Assembly (NCBI GenBank): GCA_026913215.1
Contig: JAPTYK010000001.1
Span: 744,001-808,000 of the forward strand
Direction of reading: 5' to 3'
DNA from: Streptomyces diastatochromogenes
Lineage (GTDB): Bacteria; Actinomycetota; Actinomycetes; Streptomycetales; Streptomycetaceae
Length of the DNA stretch: 64,000 nucleotides
This document shows, one piece after another, positions 52,131 through 62,000 of this stretch. The number at the start of each line of letters is the position of its first letter. Position 1 is the first letter of the stretch. The notes under the pieces are model-generated. The model was not told the origin of the DNA. It searched no databases and worked only from the letters and a program-made list of their open reading frames with translations. Made by a program: the position numbers and the translations under genes.

Positions 52131-52520
52131 ATGGCAGAGACAGCCAACCTGACCGACGTAGTGACCCTGGCGGATCTGGCAGCCCTGCTGAAGCGGCTGG
52201 GCCTGGAAGAGCTGTGGGACTACGCGGTGCTCACCAAGGAGGCATCCCTGCTCGGCGGTCCCGAGGCGCTCCGGCGCTTCCACCAGACGGCCGGCGCGCA
52301 GGCCGCCGAAGCCGCCCTCCGCGCCGCGTTCGCCGAAGCCGCGGCCCGCGCAGCCGCTGCCCACCGCACGAACCTGGTCGGGACTTCCATCGTCGGCGTG
52401 ACCGTGGGCGGCCTCCTGGTCTTCGCCTACGGCAAGTGGAGCGCCCGGCGCACTGCTGCCCAGGCCGCCACGGAGGCGCTGGCCTCCGAGCAGATCGAGC
52501 AGGCTCAGGACGGCCGTTAG
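52131..52520 (+). CDS. Small membrane-tethered helical protein, 129 aa
   Basis: ATG 52131 follows GAGGCAG. The first 85 residues are helical (LTDVVTLADLAALLKRLGLE, RRFHQTAGAQAAEAALRAAF), then one transmembrane helix (LVGTSIVGVTVGGLLVFAYG) and a cytoplasmic Ala/Gln-rich tail. No family recognised. It stands alone with 230 bases of upstream DNA and is transcribed away from the PIN gene. The Ala-rich helix before the membrane segment could form a coiled coil with a partner. Confidence 0.6.
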   Translation: MAETANLTDVVTLADLAALLKRLGLEELWDYAVLTKEASLLGGPEALRRFHQTAGAQAAEAALRAAFAEAAARAAAAHRTNLVGTSIVGVTVGGLLVFAYGKWSARRTAAQAATEALASEQIEQAQDGR

Positions 52521-53131
52521 AGCCCGCCGCGCAGCCCGCCTCCCGGTAGCACACTGCCCTCATGCCGCCGGATTCCTCGGCCTGGCCGACGCCCCCTTAC
52601 CCGATGGCGATGAGTCTTTGCTGCTGACGCCGAGGGAAGGACAGTCGCGACCGAGACGGAGGCCCGCCGAGGGGCAGGTTTCATCAGGGACCTCTGCCGG
52701 CTGCCGCCTACGCGCCCGACCACGCAACAGTCTTCGGCTGCAAACCCCCGAGGCGGCTACGCTGCGCGATGGGAGCAGCACCCCGAATCCCACCCTCTGG
52801 CCAGCCACGATCCACCCCCACCCCTACCTGCCTCTGGGGAGAATCTGGGGAGAATCAAGGCCTGTTGGGGAGCGGCTGGGGAATCGACCGCGTAAAACCG
52901 CGTCATCGTGAAAGCTCCAGAAAGGAGCAAAGCCTCAGGTCAGGCCAGCTCGTGGAGCTATCTGCGCAGGTCAGCCCTTCATGGACGAGGACTTCAAGAA
53001 GATCTTTTCCTGGCCTCGCAGACCGAGCCCACAGCCGTGTCTAGCGCGAAGGGACTTTCGACGTGAATTGGGCAGCGTTCCCGCCAGCCAGCCCCTGAGC
53101 CGTCACGAGCCAAAGTGGACCTTCAAGTCCA
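52521..53131. other. Intergenic region with short direct repeat
   Basis: No gene is supported. The region is less GC-rich than its surroundings and lies between the ends of converging genes. It contains TCTGGGGAGAA twice in direct succession (52833-52854) and two further CTGGGGA/TTGGGGA copies up to 52885. Confidence 0.4.
52833..52854 (+). repeat. Tandem 11-bp direct repeat
   Basis: TCTGGGGAGAA occurs twice without a gap, followed by the related TTGGGGAGC and CTGGGGAAT at 52865-52884. This could be a protein-binding array or an arm site for a recombinase; no integrase gene is near. Confidence 0.4.
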
Positions 53132-54139
53132 TTACTGGAAGCTGAGCTGATGAGGATGGAAGGGATCCGTGGGGCAGGTGTGGATCCGCAGGTAGCCGCG
53201 CCCCAGGTACACGCCGGTAGGGGTGATGACGTGCCGGAGCAAATCGGGGCGGAGGTCCTCCCGGGGGGCCCAGCTCGCTGATGCGGGGTCCCACTCGACG
53301 TAGTGCGCGGTCAGGAGCGGTGGCATGGGGGTGCCGCAAACGGTGCAGTCGATCGGGCGGGGGTCGGTGAGATGCCAGGTGGCGAAGCCGCCGACCTTCC
53401 AGCCGGGTGCGAGGGACAGATCGCTGGCGTACTCAGTGGGGAAGTCCGCCTCCGCCTCCTCTTCGTCCTCGTCGAGGAGCTCTTCCTCCCATGTCGCAAT
53501 GGCTTCCTGGAGGTCTTCGGGGAGCAGGCCGAGGTATTCGTGCTCGGTGATCTGCTCGGGGTGGAGTTCGCAGGGCTGGGGCACGCACTCAGGTGAGCCG
53601 ACCACAAGCGGTTCGGGCTGTTCGTCGAGGATGGTTCCGATGTCGTCGCTGCGGCGCCACTTCAGGACGACGTCGACGCTTTGGTCGGGGCCGTGTGCTT
53701 CGAAGGGGCACCAGAAGACCTGGAGGAGGTCGTGTCCCTCGGGTCCGGTGAGGTCGGGGATGTCGCGTGCCCACAGCTGGGCGACGGCCAGCATGGGGAT
53801 GGGGTCCGCGTCGCCGATCGGGAGGTCGTGCGGACCGGCCTGGAAGGTGGCGAGGAGTGCGATTTCCTCGTCGGTCTTCTTCCGTCCCTCCGAGGCGGCG
53901 TGGATGCGGCGCGCGTGGCGGACGTCGGTCAGCAGGTGTCCGGTCGTCTTGGGGTGGACGGCGGTGCACACCGGCCAGGGTTCGTCGGCCGGCCAGAGCA
54001 TGGGGCCGGCGACGGAGCTGTCGTGTGCCTTCGGGTCGCCGGGGCGGGGGTGCAGTCGCGTCGCCGTACGCCGGTAATCGGCGAGGGCGGGAAACAGCGC
54101 TTCGACGTCGTAGGGACGGGGTGGTGTAGTGCGGGTCAT
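53132..54139 (-). CDS. DUF1963-like protein next to Rhs toxin, 335 aa
   Basis: VAGPMLWPADEPWPVC, MLAVAQLWARDIPDL and DLLQVFWCPFEAHG match the DUF1963 (YwqG-like) pattern of a WPxxEPWP loop and a LAQLW strand, and the end has PGWKVGGFATWHLTDPRPID with CTVCG. An acidic stretch (LLDEDEEEAEADFPTEYASD) separates the halves. It lies 30 bases after the Rhs toxin stop on the same strand, the usual place for an immunity gene, so it may neutralise the toxin; that role is inferred from position only. The start is ATG 54139. Confidence 0.7.
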   Translation of the reverse strand: MTRTTPPRPYDVEALFPALADYRRTATRLHPRPGDPKAHDSSVAGPMLWPADEPWPVCTAVHPKTTGHLLTDVRHARRIHAASEGRKKTDEEIALLATFQAGPHDLPIGDADPIPMLAVAQLWARDIPDLTGPEGHDLLQVFWCPFEAHGPDQSVDVVLKWRRSDDIGTILDEQPEPLVVGSPECVPQPCELHPEQITEHEYLGLLPEDLQEAIATWEEELLDEDEEEAEADFPTEYASDLSLAPGWKVGGFATWHLTDPRPIDCTVCGTPMPPLLTAHYVEWDPASASWAPREDLRPDLLRHVITPTGVYLGRGYLRIHTCPTDPFHPHQLSFQ

Positions 54140-54169
54140 ACGGTTCTCCGGTGCGAGTCGTCGTGGGCG

Positions 54170-57100
54170 CTAGACGCCGGTTCGGACGTAGGCGGCGGGG
54201 TTCTCCAGAATGTAGGTGAAAGTGAACCCCTTGCTTCCGTACGCCGTGAAGTGGATCTCGTGGGGTATCGGGTTGTTGCCCGCGTACTTGGGGACGACGT
54301 TGTACTGGACGATCTCGTCGTTGTTCTTCACCTGGTCGTAGATCACCGCCTCCACCTGGACGCGCTGCTCGGGCGTGTTGGTGGGGTTCTGGGTCTCGGT
54401 CACCAGGTTCTGATGGGCAAACCTCCCTTCCCGTGACCGCCGAGCCGGTTGGCGTAGAGGTGGCCGCGGGCCTCGTTGAAGGCGACGCCGTCCCCACGCC
54501 ATCCCGGTGTCCGCACCGAGCCCGCCTCAGTTCCCGTGTTGAGCATCTCGGGCCGGATCTGGGCGTAGACGCCGGTGGGACGCCCCAGGTGGTCCAGGCG
54601 CCCGTAGCGCACGCTGCCTCCGAACCCGCTCGTCGCATCACCCCAGTCGTAGGCGTCGAAGCTGCAGCGCTTGGGGGCGAGCCCCAGGGGATCGGCGGAG
54701 GCCCAGGGGTTGGCGACGTAGGTGGCCGGGTTGGGAGCGGGTGAGAGGCCGAGGGGGTCGAGGCTGGTGTAGCGGGCGGTGTCGGGGTCGTAGTGGCGGA
54801 AGAAGTTGTAGTGCAGGCCGGTTTCCGGGTCGGCGTACTGACCGGGGAAGCGCAGGGGCGTGTAGGCGGTGGCGTCGCGGTTCCACCCGGTGGTTCCCCA
54901 GGTGGTCGAGCGGCTGCGCCAGGCCGTCTCGCCGGTGGCGGAGACGAGTTCGGTGGGGGTTCCGGCGAGGTCGGTGACGATGGCGAAGAAACGGGCGTCG
55001 GTCTCGGCCTCGTCGAGGATCCTGCGCTCGTACTGAACGAGAGGGCGGTGTCCTTCGTACTCCCAGGTCAAGGCGGTGGCAGTGGCTTCGTCGACCTGCT
55101 CGACGAGGAGGGTGCCGTCCCAGGTGTAGCGGATAGTCTCCAGCGGCGTTCGTCCGTCGTCGGCCATGCGGTACTTGGCGATGCGGCGGCCGAGGGGGTC
55201 GTAGACGTAGGTCCACAGAGTGCCGTCGGGGTGGTGCAGGAGGCCAGCCGGTCCCGCGCGTCGTAGCTGTAGCGCCATTGCTCGGGCTTGCGGGAAGGGC
55301 GGGTGCGGCGGCGTACGACGACCCGGCCGGCCGCGTCGTGCTCATAGTGGAGCGACCCCGCCGTGAGGAGGCGGGTGCCGGCGTAGGTCCTGGGGCCGCG
55401 GGCCTCGCCGTGTCCGGCTCGGGCCGGCCAGGTGGCCGTGGCCTGGTTTCCGGCCCGGTCGTAGCCGTAGCTCTCCTCCCAGCCGGTGCCAGTGACGGCC
55501 AGTGGCCTACCCATGGGGTCGAGGGTGATCCGCTTGGTGCCGCGTTCGGCGCCTGCGGCCTGTTCGCCGATGGTGAGGGGGAAGCCGTCGGCCCGGTAGG
55601 CGTAGTCGCGCGTCACGACGGGAGTGGGGGCGGTCCCGGCAGTGAGGCTCTGCGTCGTCGGCCTGCTGACGCTGTCCCAGGTGGTGGTCAGGGTCACCGG
55701 GGTGCCTGGGGCGCCCCAGACGCGGGTGATCTCGCGGCCGAGCAGGTCGTGCCCGAAGGTGAGGGTGTGCCCGTCGACGGCCAGGGAGGAGCGGTGTCCC
55801 GCGGGGTCGTAGGCGAGGTTCGTGACGGCGCCCGTGGGCGTGGTGCGGGCGATGCGCCGGCCGGCCACGTCGTACGCGTACCGGAGGGTGCGGCCGTCGA
55901 CGGTCTCGCTGAGCGGCCGGCCCATGACGTCCCGTTCGATGCTCAGTGTCGAGGTGGCGGTGCGTGCCTCGACGAGTGCGCCGGTGACGTCGTACGCGTA
56001 GTGGGTGAGATCTCCGTCGGCGTCGTCGGACGTCAGCCGGCCCATGGCGTCCCAGGTGTAGCCGACCGTCTGTCCGGCAGGGTTGGTGCGTCGGGTGATC
56101 CGGTTGGCCGCGTCGTAGCGGTAGTGGCTGGTGCGTCCTTCGAAGTCGGTCTCGGCCGTGAGGTTTCCGGCGGCATCGTACGTGTACTGCCAGTTCTGCC
56201 CGAGGGGGTTGGTGACTTCGACGAGGCGCAGTTCGGTGTCGTAGCGCAGCTGGTGGCGGGCGCCGTCCGGGTCGAGCCGGACCAGGGGCTTGTCGAAGGG
56301 CCCGTACTCGGTGCCCCACACGCCGCCGGCGGCATCGGTGTAGGCCGCGCAGTTGCCTTCCGCGTCCCACGTCCAGGTTTCGCGACTGCCGTCGGCAGCG
56401 GTGCGGGCGAGCAGGCGGTCGTCGCCGTCCCAGACGAAGTCCTGGACGCCCCCTGCCGGGTCGACGATCCGGAGGGGGCGCCCGCGATGGTCCCGCTCGA
56501 CGCGCGTGACGCCTCGCCCGTCGTCGCTCACCTCCAGGGCGAGGCCGGCGCCGTCGGATCGTATGCGGAGCGTGCTGCCCACGGCGTCGGTCATGGTCGC
56601 GATGGCGCCGGTACGGTCGTGCGTGAAGCGCCGCACCGTCCCGTCCGGGGCCTGGACCCCGGTGCAGTTGCCGAGGTCGTCGAAGGTCTGCCGCCACATG
56701 GTGCCGTCGGCTCCGGTGACTTCGACGGGCAGGTGTCGCTCGTCGTAGCGGGCCGTGGCCGTGCTGCCGTCGGGCAGGCGCACCGCGACGAGGTTGCCGT
56801 CCTCGCTCCAGGTGAGTGCGGTGGTGTGACCGAGCGGGTCGGTGCGGGTGAGCGGGCGGTCGTACGCGTCCCAGGTCAGCCGGGTGGTGTGGCCGAGGGG
56901 ATCGGTCTCGGCCACGACCTGGAGGCGGTCGTTCAGGTGCAGGACGGTGGTTGCGCCGGTGGAGTCGGTATACCGGGTGATGGGGTCTCCGGTCTCCGGG
57001 TGGGTCTCGTAGGCGAAGCTCGACGACAGGGTCCCTTCCGGGCCGATCGTGCGGGCGACCCGGCCCTGTCCGTCATACACGTACTGGAACGTGAAGCCGT

Positions 57101-58964
57101 TGCGGTCGGTCCAGGAGGTGACCCGCCCGTCGCCGTCGTAGGTGAAGCGCATGGCGGGCCCGTCCGGTCCTTGCGGGCCGGTCAGGGCCGTGAGGTGCCC
57201 GGCGGTGTCGTAGCCGTAGCCGACTACCGTGGCGGGGCCCCCGGGGCCGCGGACGGCCAGGTCCGTCACCCGTGACGCGGTGGCCTTGATCTGGACGACG
57301 TAGCCGCCCGAGTGGGACACGGCGGTCGGCGCGCCGTCGGGACGGCGGGAGAAAGCGATCCGGTTGCCGTTGCGGTCCTCGAGGGCGGACAGCCAGTAGG
57401 CGGTGGAGGCGCGGTAGGGGCTGCCGGTGAAGGACCGGACCTGCCCGCCGTGCGGATCACGCACCTCGTACGTGGTCTCGTCGCCATCCACTCCGCCGTG
57501 GACCAGGGGGAGCCGGTCGCCTTCCACCGGCAGGACGTGCTCTCCGTCGGGGCGGGGCAAGCGGGGGTAGATCAGCACGGAGCCGTCCTCGCGGGCCCAG
57601 ATCGCTCCGCCGCCGAAAGCGTCGACCTCGATGCGTTCGTCGAGGGTGGAGGCCCAACTGGGCCCGAACCAGTGCCCGTAGCGGTAGGTCGAGACGTGGG
57701 TGCGGCGCAGCGCGAGCGGGAGGACGCCGGGCAGGACGAGGTCCGTCTGCGGGAGGAGCATCTTGCCCGTGGCGACGTCGACGGGGTCGTTCTTGCAGAC
57801 GGTCTTGTCCAGGGACACGCTGTTGGCACGCGGGTCATCCTTGGCGTCGCTGACCGAGTTGGGCCTCGTGTGAGCGTCGTCGCCGGAGTTCCCGCGGTGC
57901 GGCGTCCCGCCCTTGCCCCCGTTGTCATGGTCGCCCTTGCGCTGGCGGGCGAAGCGGTCGCGCAGGGCATCGTCGGTGTTCTTGTGGTCCACCGAGATCT
58001 GCTTGACGACCTTCGGCAGCGTCTGGCCGACGTGGTCACCCATCGACTTCGCCGCCTTGGTCAGCGCCTCCAGCGCCTTGTCCGCGACTGGATCGATCGC
58101 GTCCGCGATCGAGTCACGCCCCCGGGTGCGGCCGTGCGCAGTCTTCGCCTTCGTGAGTTTGCCCGTCGTCTTCCCGTGGATGCGCACGCTGACGCCGTTG
58201 AGCTGGGTGGAGGCGTGGGTGTGCTCGGCGTGCTCGATGTGCAGGTTCTTCAGTCCGCTGCCCTTCGCGCCACCGCTCCCGCCGCCGGCCGAGGCCAGGT
58301 TCAGGCTCTCCTTGCCGGACTGCACCCCGTCCTTGAAGCCGTCCGTACCGGCCTTCTTGGTCTGGTCGAGGTCCACCCCGTCCTGCAGTCCGATCGCCAT
58401 CGCGCCCAGCTGCACCACCAGGTCCGCCGCCATGCCCTCCAGGGCCGCCACCGCCGGCTCGGTCAGCGCCGAGACGATATACCCGACGACCTCGTCCGCG
58501 CACTCCTTGATCAGCCGCTTGATCGCCTCCTGGGCAAACCGAATCGAAGCGCCACCGATCAGCGCCGACAGGCCACCGGTGACCGGGATCAAGGACAGCG
58601 CGATGCCGGCCTCGCCCGCCAGCCACGTAAGCTGCCCCAGCGCCACGCCCTTCATCGTGGTAATGGCGCCGGCCGCCGTGTCCAGCGCGCCCGCGATCAT
58701 CCGGGCCGCACCAGCGATGTCCTTGAAGTGCTTGCCCTTGACCTTCTGCCAGTGCTCGTCGAGGGCATCGATCGCCTCGCCCTGGCCCGAGGACAACAAC
58801 CGCTCGAAGTGGTTGTTCGCGAGCTGACCGTCGTCCTCCAGGTCGTCCGCGAACTCCCTGAGCGCGTCCGCCATCTCCCGGTACGCGTCCTCGTCAACGT
58901 TCGGCCACGCCACCCCGATCAGATCCAGCAGTGTGTCGGCCCAGCCCGGAACCGTGACAGCCAT
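54170..58964 (-). CDS. Rhs toxin with DUF6531 and nonspecific nuclease tip
   Basis: About 1597 residues from ATG 58964 (GGGGGCGAG upstream). Residues 1-230 are helical (WXG-like opening MAVTVPGWADTLLDLIGVAW). DUF6531 follows near 400-480 (DPVDVATGKMLLPQTDLVLP, GPSWASTLDERIEVD), then about 25 YD/Rhs repeats (for example YRYDAANRITRRTNPAGQTV) and the core end GLHYNFFRHYDPDTARYTSL with DPLGL twice. The C-terminal 150 residues contain ARGHLYANRLGG and HQNLVTETQNPTN, the RGH and N residues of DNA/RNA nonspecific endonucleases. Frames change near 55250 and 54425. It would be released on cell contact to cut nucleic acid in rivals. Confidence 0.85.
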
Positions 58965-59352
58965 CTCGCCCCCCGCATCGCACAGTCTTTGCAGACCCAA
59001 AGATTCTAGTCCGTCTGGATCAACCGAGATCAGGCACCCACACGCCAATCCCAGGCTCACCGCGCCGTCGACCATCGACCGCCAACTCACCAGCGTCGTC
59101 GTCACCGCCGGCCACCGACTCGAGCCGCAACTGGTCCAGGGCATCGCTCGGTTGCCCCGCTCAAGCACAAGAACCCCGAGGTGCTGGGCCACTACAGCTT
59201 CACCCCGTCCATTCCAGCGGGTGGGGTGCGGTCCCTACCTGGCCCGGACGCGATCGAGCTCGACGAGAGCGAGGGCGTCGACCAGGAGCAGCAGGCCGGG
59301 CGGAAGGTGGTACGGGAGGGGGACAGGCCGCTCAGAGCGCCGGGCGGACCGT
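58965..59352. other. Intergenic region upstream of the Rhs gene
   Basis: It holds the Rhs promoter, not clearly seen. On the plus strand a short coding-like stretch (KNPEVLGHYSFTPSIPAGGV, about 59170-59225) may be a remnant of an older gene. No complete gene is supported. Confidence 0.35.
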
Positions 59353-59646
59353 TCACAGGCGTGGTGCGCCGACGGCGGGGCGGCGGGTGTGGGGGACGTC
59401 TGCCGCCTCCGTGGCGCCCGGCGCTACGGGAGTCGGTGTCACCTCGATCACGTCGACGAGCCTGCGCAGCTTGTGCTGGGCGCGCAGGGCCTCTGACTGC
59501 GCCACGCATACGACGACTGTGGCCGTGTTCGCCGGTGCGGTGGTGTAGGTCAGGTCCAGCACGTGATGGTCGTTGAGCGTGGCGGTCAGCCGCGCGAGTG
59601 TTCCGTGGCCGGGCTGGAGCGTGACGGTGAGCCGGGTGTGTTCCAT
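59353..59646 (-). CDS. ACT-domain-like small protein, 97 aa
   Basis: The pattern TRLTVTLQPGHGTLARLTAT, LNDHHVLDLTYTTAPANTAT and VVVCVAQSEALRAQHKLRRL with DVIEV at the end is the beta-alpha-beta-beta-alpha-beta fold of an ACT domain, close in layout to the regulatory subunit of acetohydroxyacid synthase. It stands alone without a catalytic subunit, so it may sense an amino acid or regulate another enzyme. ATG 59646 is the start. A terminator-like hairpin 45 bases upstream could act as an attenuator. Confidence 0.65.
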   Translation of the reverse strand: MEHTRLTVTLQPGHGTLARLTATLNDHHVLDLTYTTAPANTATVVVCVAQSEALRAQHKLRRLVDVIEVTPTPVAPGATEAADVPHTRRPAVGAPRL

Positions 59647-59690
59647 GGGTGGTGGTCCTGTTCATGGGGGCCGTGGTGGGGCCGGGAAAT

Positions 59691-59722
59691 GGAAAAGACC
59701 CCTCGCAAGGTGCGAGAGGTCT
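59691..59722 (-). terminator. Rho-independent terminator or attenuator
   Basis: On the minus strand AGACCTCTCGCA pairs with TGCGAGGGGTCT around CCT and is followed by TTTTCC. The stem with its T-run is a strong intrinsic terminator. It lies just before the ACT-like gene in the same direction, so it could be an attenuator for it. Confidence 0.7.
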
Positions 59723-59922
59723 GCGTGCGGGCGGTGAGCGCAGGGAGGATCATCTCCTTGGGCTCGGTTCCGGCACGCTGCCGCTGATAATCAGCTGCTG
59801 CTGCATGCCCGGCATGCTGGCACAATCCGGCCGCGGCCCGGAAGGCCATCTCATACTGCGGGCGGCCCGACAAAAGGCCTTGCGCTGAAGGGGCCCTTCA
59901 CGGCGGCGCTGGTTCAGCCTCT

Positions 59923-60045
59923 TGGCGCTGGCAGGCCCAGACGGCCATCGTGGATTTCAATGACCTCGTCGAGGCGGCCCAGATCATCCAGTTCGCCAAC
60001 CTGATGCCGCGCCAGGCCGACCAGGCCCGGACCAGGCACAGCTGA
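59923..60045 (+). pseudogene. Gene fragment, C-terminal 40 residues
   Basis: The frame reads WRWQAQTAIVDFNDLVEAAQ, then IIQFANLMPRQADQARTRHS and TGA at 60043-60045. The helical pattern and codon use look like the end of a real gene, but there is no start codon or upstream continuation. The source gene is not recognised. Confidence 0.35.
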
Positions 60046-60088
60046 GGAGAAGCCCCGGCCCCGGCATTGTCGAACTTGCGAACAGAGC

Positions 60089-60113
60089 GGGCGCCCCCCC
60101 CGGCCGGGCGCCC
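60089..60113. terminator. GGGCGCCC repeat hairpin
   Basis: GGGCGCCC at 60089-60096 and again at 60106-60113 is self-complementary and can pair around a C/G loop. It lies next to the end of the HNH remnant and probably served as its terminator. Confidence 0.5.
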
Positions 60114-60117
60114 ACGA

Positions 60118-60400
60118 TCATGCGGCGGGCGTGAAGTGCACGACGGTGCTCTCACACGCCTCGGCATACACGTTCAGCGCGTCGACCTCGGCCTAGTCCG
60201 CGGTCAGGCCCCAGCGCAGCTTCGTCGCGGTCCACTCCCCGATGTACCGGCAGTGCGCGTCCAGCAGCGGCGGCATCGAGGTCGACGGGTCCTGATCAGC
60301 CTTACTGCGGTTGGTGCGGGCCGTCACGGCGACCAGACTGGTGGGGGCGTCCTATTCGTTGGCATACGCTTCGCATCCCAGTTCGAGGCCCCAGCTGGCG
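60118..60400 (-). pseudogene. Remnant of a secreted HNH (DUF1524) nuclease
   Basis: The reading TSLVAVTARTNRSKADQDP and MPPLLDAHCRYIGEWTATKL, followed by RWGLTAD and ALNVYAEAC, is the C-terminal half of the secreted HNH/DUF1524 nucleases of Streptomyces, including the NRSKxDxDP motif. Two stop codons interrupt it (after YANE and after GLTAD), and the N-terminal half with the HNH His is absent. It is therefore a decayed fragment that ends at 60118. A downstream hairpin remains. Confidence 0.7.
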
Positions 60401-60466
60401 GGAAGCGTCGTTCGAACCGTGCGGTACTCCCAGCTTCGGAGTACCTGATACGCCAAGGCCGGAGCG

Positions 60467-61735
60467 TCAGGGGCGGTCACGGCGCCACTCGTATCGCCAC
60501 GCCGCCTCGAGGTAGCCCTCCTCTTCCAGGGAACCGCGCTGCGGCGGGCCGAGGAGGCGTGCCGCTTCCACGCACCGTTCGTCGTTGTGGAGGGCGAGTC
60601 CGTAGACGGCGGCAAGCTGTACCAGGCGGTCCGTGTCGTTCAGCGCAGCGGCCATGGCATCCGTGTAGACGGGATCGTGGTGCTGGCCCACGGCGACCGT
60701 GCAGCAGGCGGTCTTCCGTACTGCCGCGTCCGGATCGGCCATCAGCCGCAGCAGTGCCGTGCGGGCGTCGCCGGAAAACGCCGGCGGCGAGGACCACACG
60801 CTGAATCCCTGCGCCACCGCACGCCGCACTCGGGCATCGGGATGGCCGGCATGGGGCAGAAGGGCCGTCTCCGCACGGGGGTCGCTGTGTTCTCCAAGAG
60901 CGACCAGCACCTCGGTGAGGACGGCGACGTCCGTCTCTGCGGCCGCCCAGCCGGCGAACAGGTCCAGAGCGGGACCAGCGAACGCGGCCTCGTCACTGTC
61001 GTCGAACAGATGAATAAGGCGGAGCACCTCGGCACCGAACAATCGGCGGGATGGGTCCGGGCTCGTACGCAGTACCGCCGCAGTGGTCCAGATCGCCTCC
61101 TCTCGCCGTCCACCCAGCTGGAGGCTGGAGCGGGTCCACGTTGCATGGTCCTGCCGATCGACCTGGGCCAACGCGCGGTCCATCAGCTCCTCGAACGAGG
61201 TTCTTACCCCGAGCAGTTCCTCGACGTACGTGAGGATCGCCCCATGGCCGTCCCGCACAGTCATGCCACCAAGGGTGAACTCGACGACGCTGTCGTACTC
61301 GCCGTCTTGAACCCGCTTACGGGCGACAGCGTCCTGGGATCCGGTACGGCGTCGCAGCTCGGCCTCGACCTCCGTCTCGTGCCAGCGGAGCGCACAGTCC
61401 TGGGCCTCCAGGAGTTCGATTTCGGGATACCTGCCGCGGATCTTGTCGTCCAGGAGCGCCTCGAACAGAGCGGGTGAACCCGACTCGACCGCCTCACTCA
61501 AGGGGATGAGGTCATCGGGGCTGCTCTGGCCCGAATTCGCACCGTACTGGAGCAGCAGTTGGGCGATGCGTCCGGCGTGCATCCGGACCGCCAAGCAGAA
61601 CGCGGCGTCCAGGTAGCCGGAGTCGCTGTCCTCGTGGAGAAGGATCCTCACCAGGTCCGTGTCTCCAGCCTGGACCGCGGAGATCAGGGCGGACTGACCA
61701 TCCACCGCATGGCTTGTCCCCGTACCCACGCCCAT
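60467..61735 (-). CDS. Ankyrin and HEAT repeat protein, 422 aa
   Basis: Residues 10-110 hold ankyrin-like repeats (SALISAVQAGDTDLVRILLH, AGRIAQLLLQYGANSGQSSP, SEAVESGSPALFEALLDDKI). Residues 240-400 are HEAT-like helix pairs (LVALGEHSDPRAETALLPHA, DARVRRAVAQGFSVW, TALLRLMADPDAAVRKTACC, TDRLVQLAAVYGLALHNDER). Both are protein-binding scaffolds with no enzyme activity of their own. The start ATG 61735 is 266 bases from the divergent six-HTH gene. It is transcribed alone. The family is widespread in Streptomyces with unknown partner. Confidence 0.75.
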   Translation of the reverse strand: MGVGTGTSHAVDGQSALISAVQAGDTDLVRILLHEDSDSGYLDAAFCLAVRMHAGRIAQLLLQYGANSGQSSPDDLIPLSEAVESGSPALFEALLDDKIRGRYPEIELLEAQDCALRWHETEVEAELRRRTGSQDAVARKRVQDGEYDSVVEFTLGGMTVRDGHGAILTYVEELLGVRTSFEELMDRALAQVDRQDHATWTRSSLQLGGRREEAIWTTAAVLRTSPDPSRRLFGAEVLRLIHLFDDSDEAAFAGPALDLFAGWAAAETDVAVLTEVLVALGEHSDPRAETALLPHAGHPDARVRRAVAQGFSVWSSPPAFSGDARTALLRLMADPDAAVRKTACCTVAVGQHHDPVYTDAMAAALNDTDRLVQLAAVYGLALHNDERCVEAARLLGPPQRGSLEEEGYLEAAWRYEWRRDRP

Positions 61736-62000
61736 GACCCTGTTCCCCCGTAGCGTTTTCGCAGCTCAGTGTAGATCTGCCTAATCGGCCCGACGGGGCG
61801 GAGCAAAGCTGGCACGGCTTGGCGGACTTGCCCGCGGCCGAATCAGGGCCTGGTTATGGAGGCCCGTCGGTAAGGGCACGCTGCCTGAAGGTAGAAAGAC
61901 GCACCGCGTCGCTGTACAGCGCATCCTGTGCCATCCCTCCTGGACATCGGCGCATCCCTCGCCAGGGCTTTGTCGTTGGCCGGGAGGGAGGTGCAGGGAA

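Noticed and set aside
55278..59009. Long open frames on the plus strand across the Rhs gene
   Set aside because: They mirror the repetitive Rhs repeats on the minus strand and have no motif or start signal; the Rhs reading is certain from its YD repeats and DPLGL motifs.
59586..59873. A leader peptide for the ACT-like gene starting at ATG 59859
   Set aside because: The AAGGAG site directly touches the ATG, which would not allow initiation, and the peptide has no run of a regulatory amino acid.
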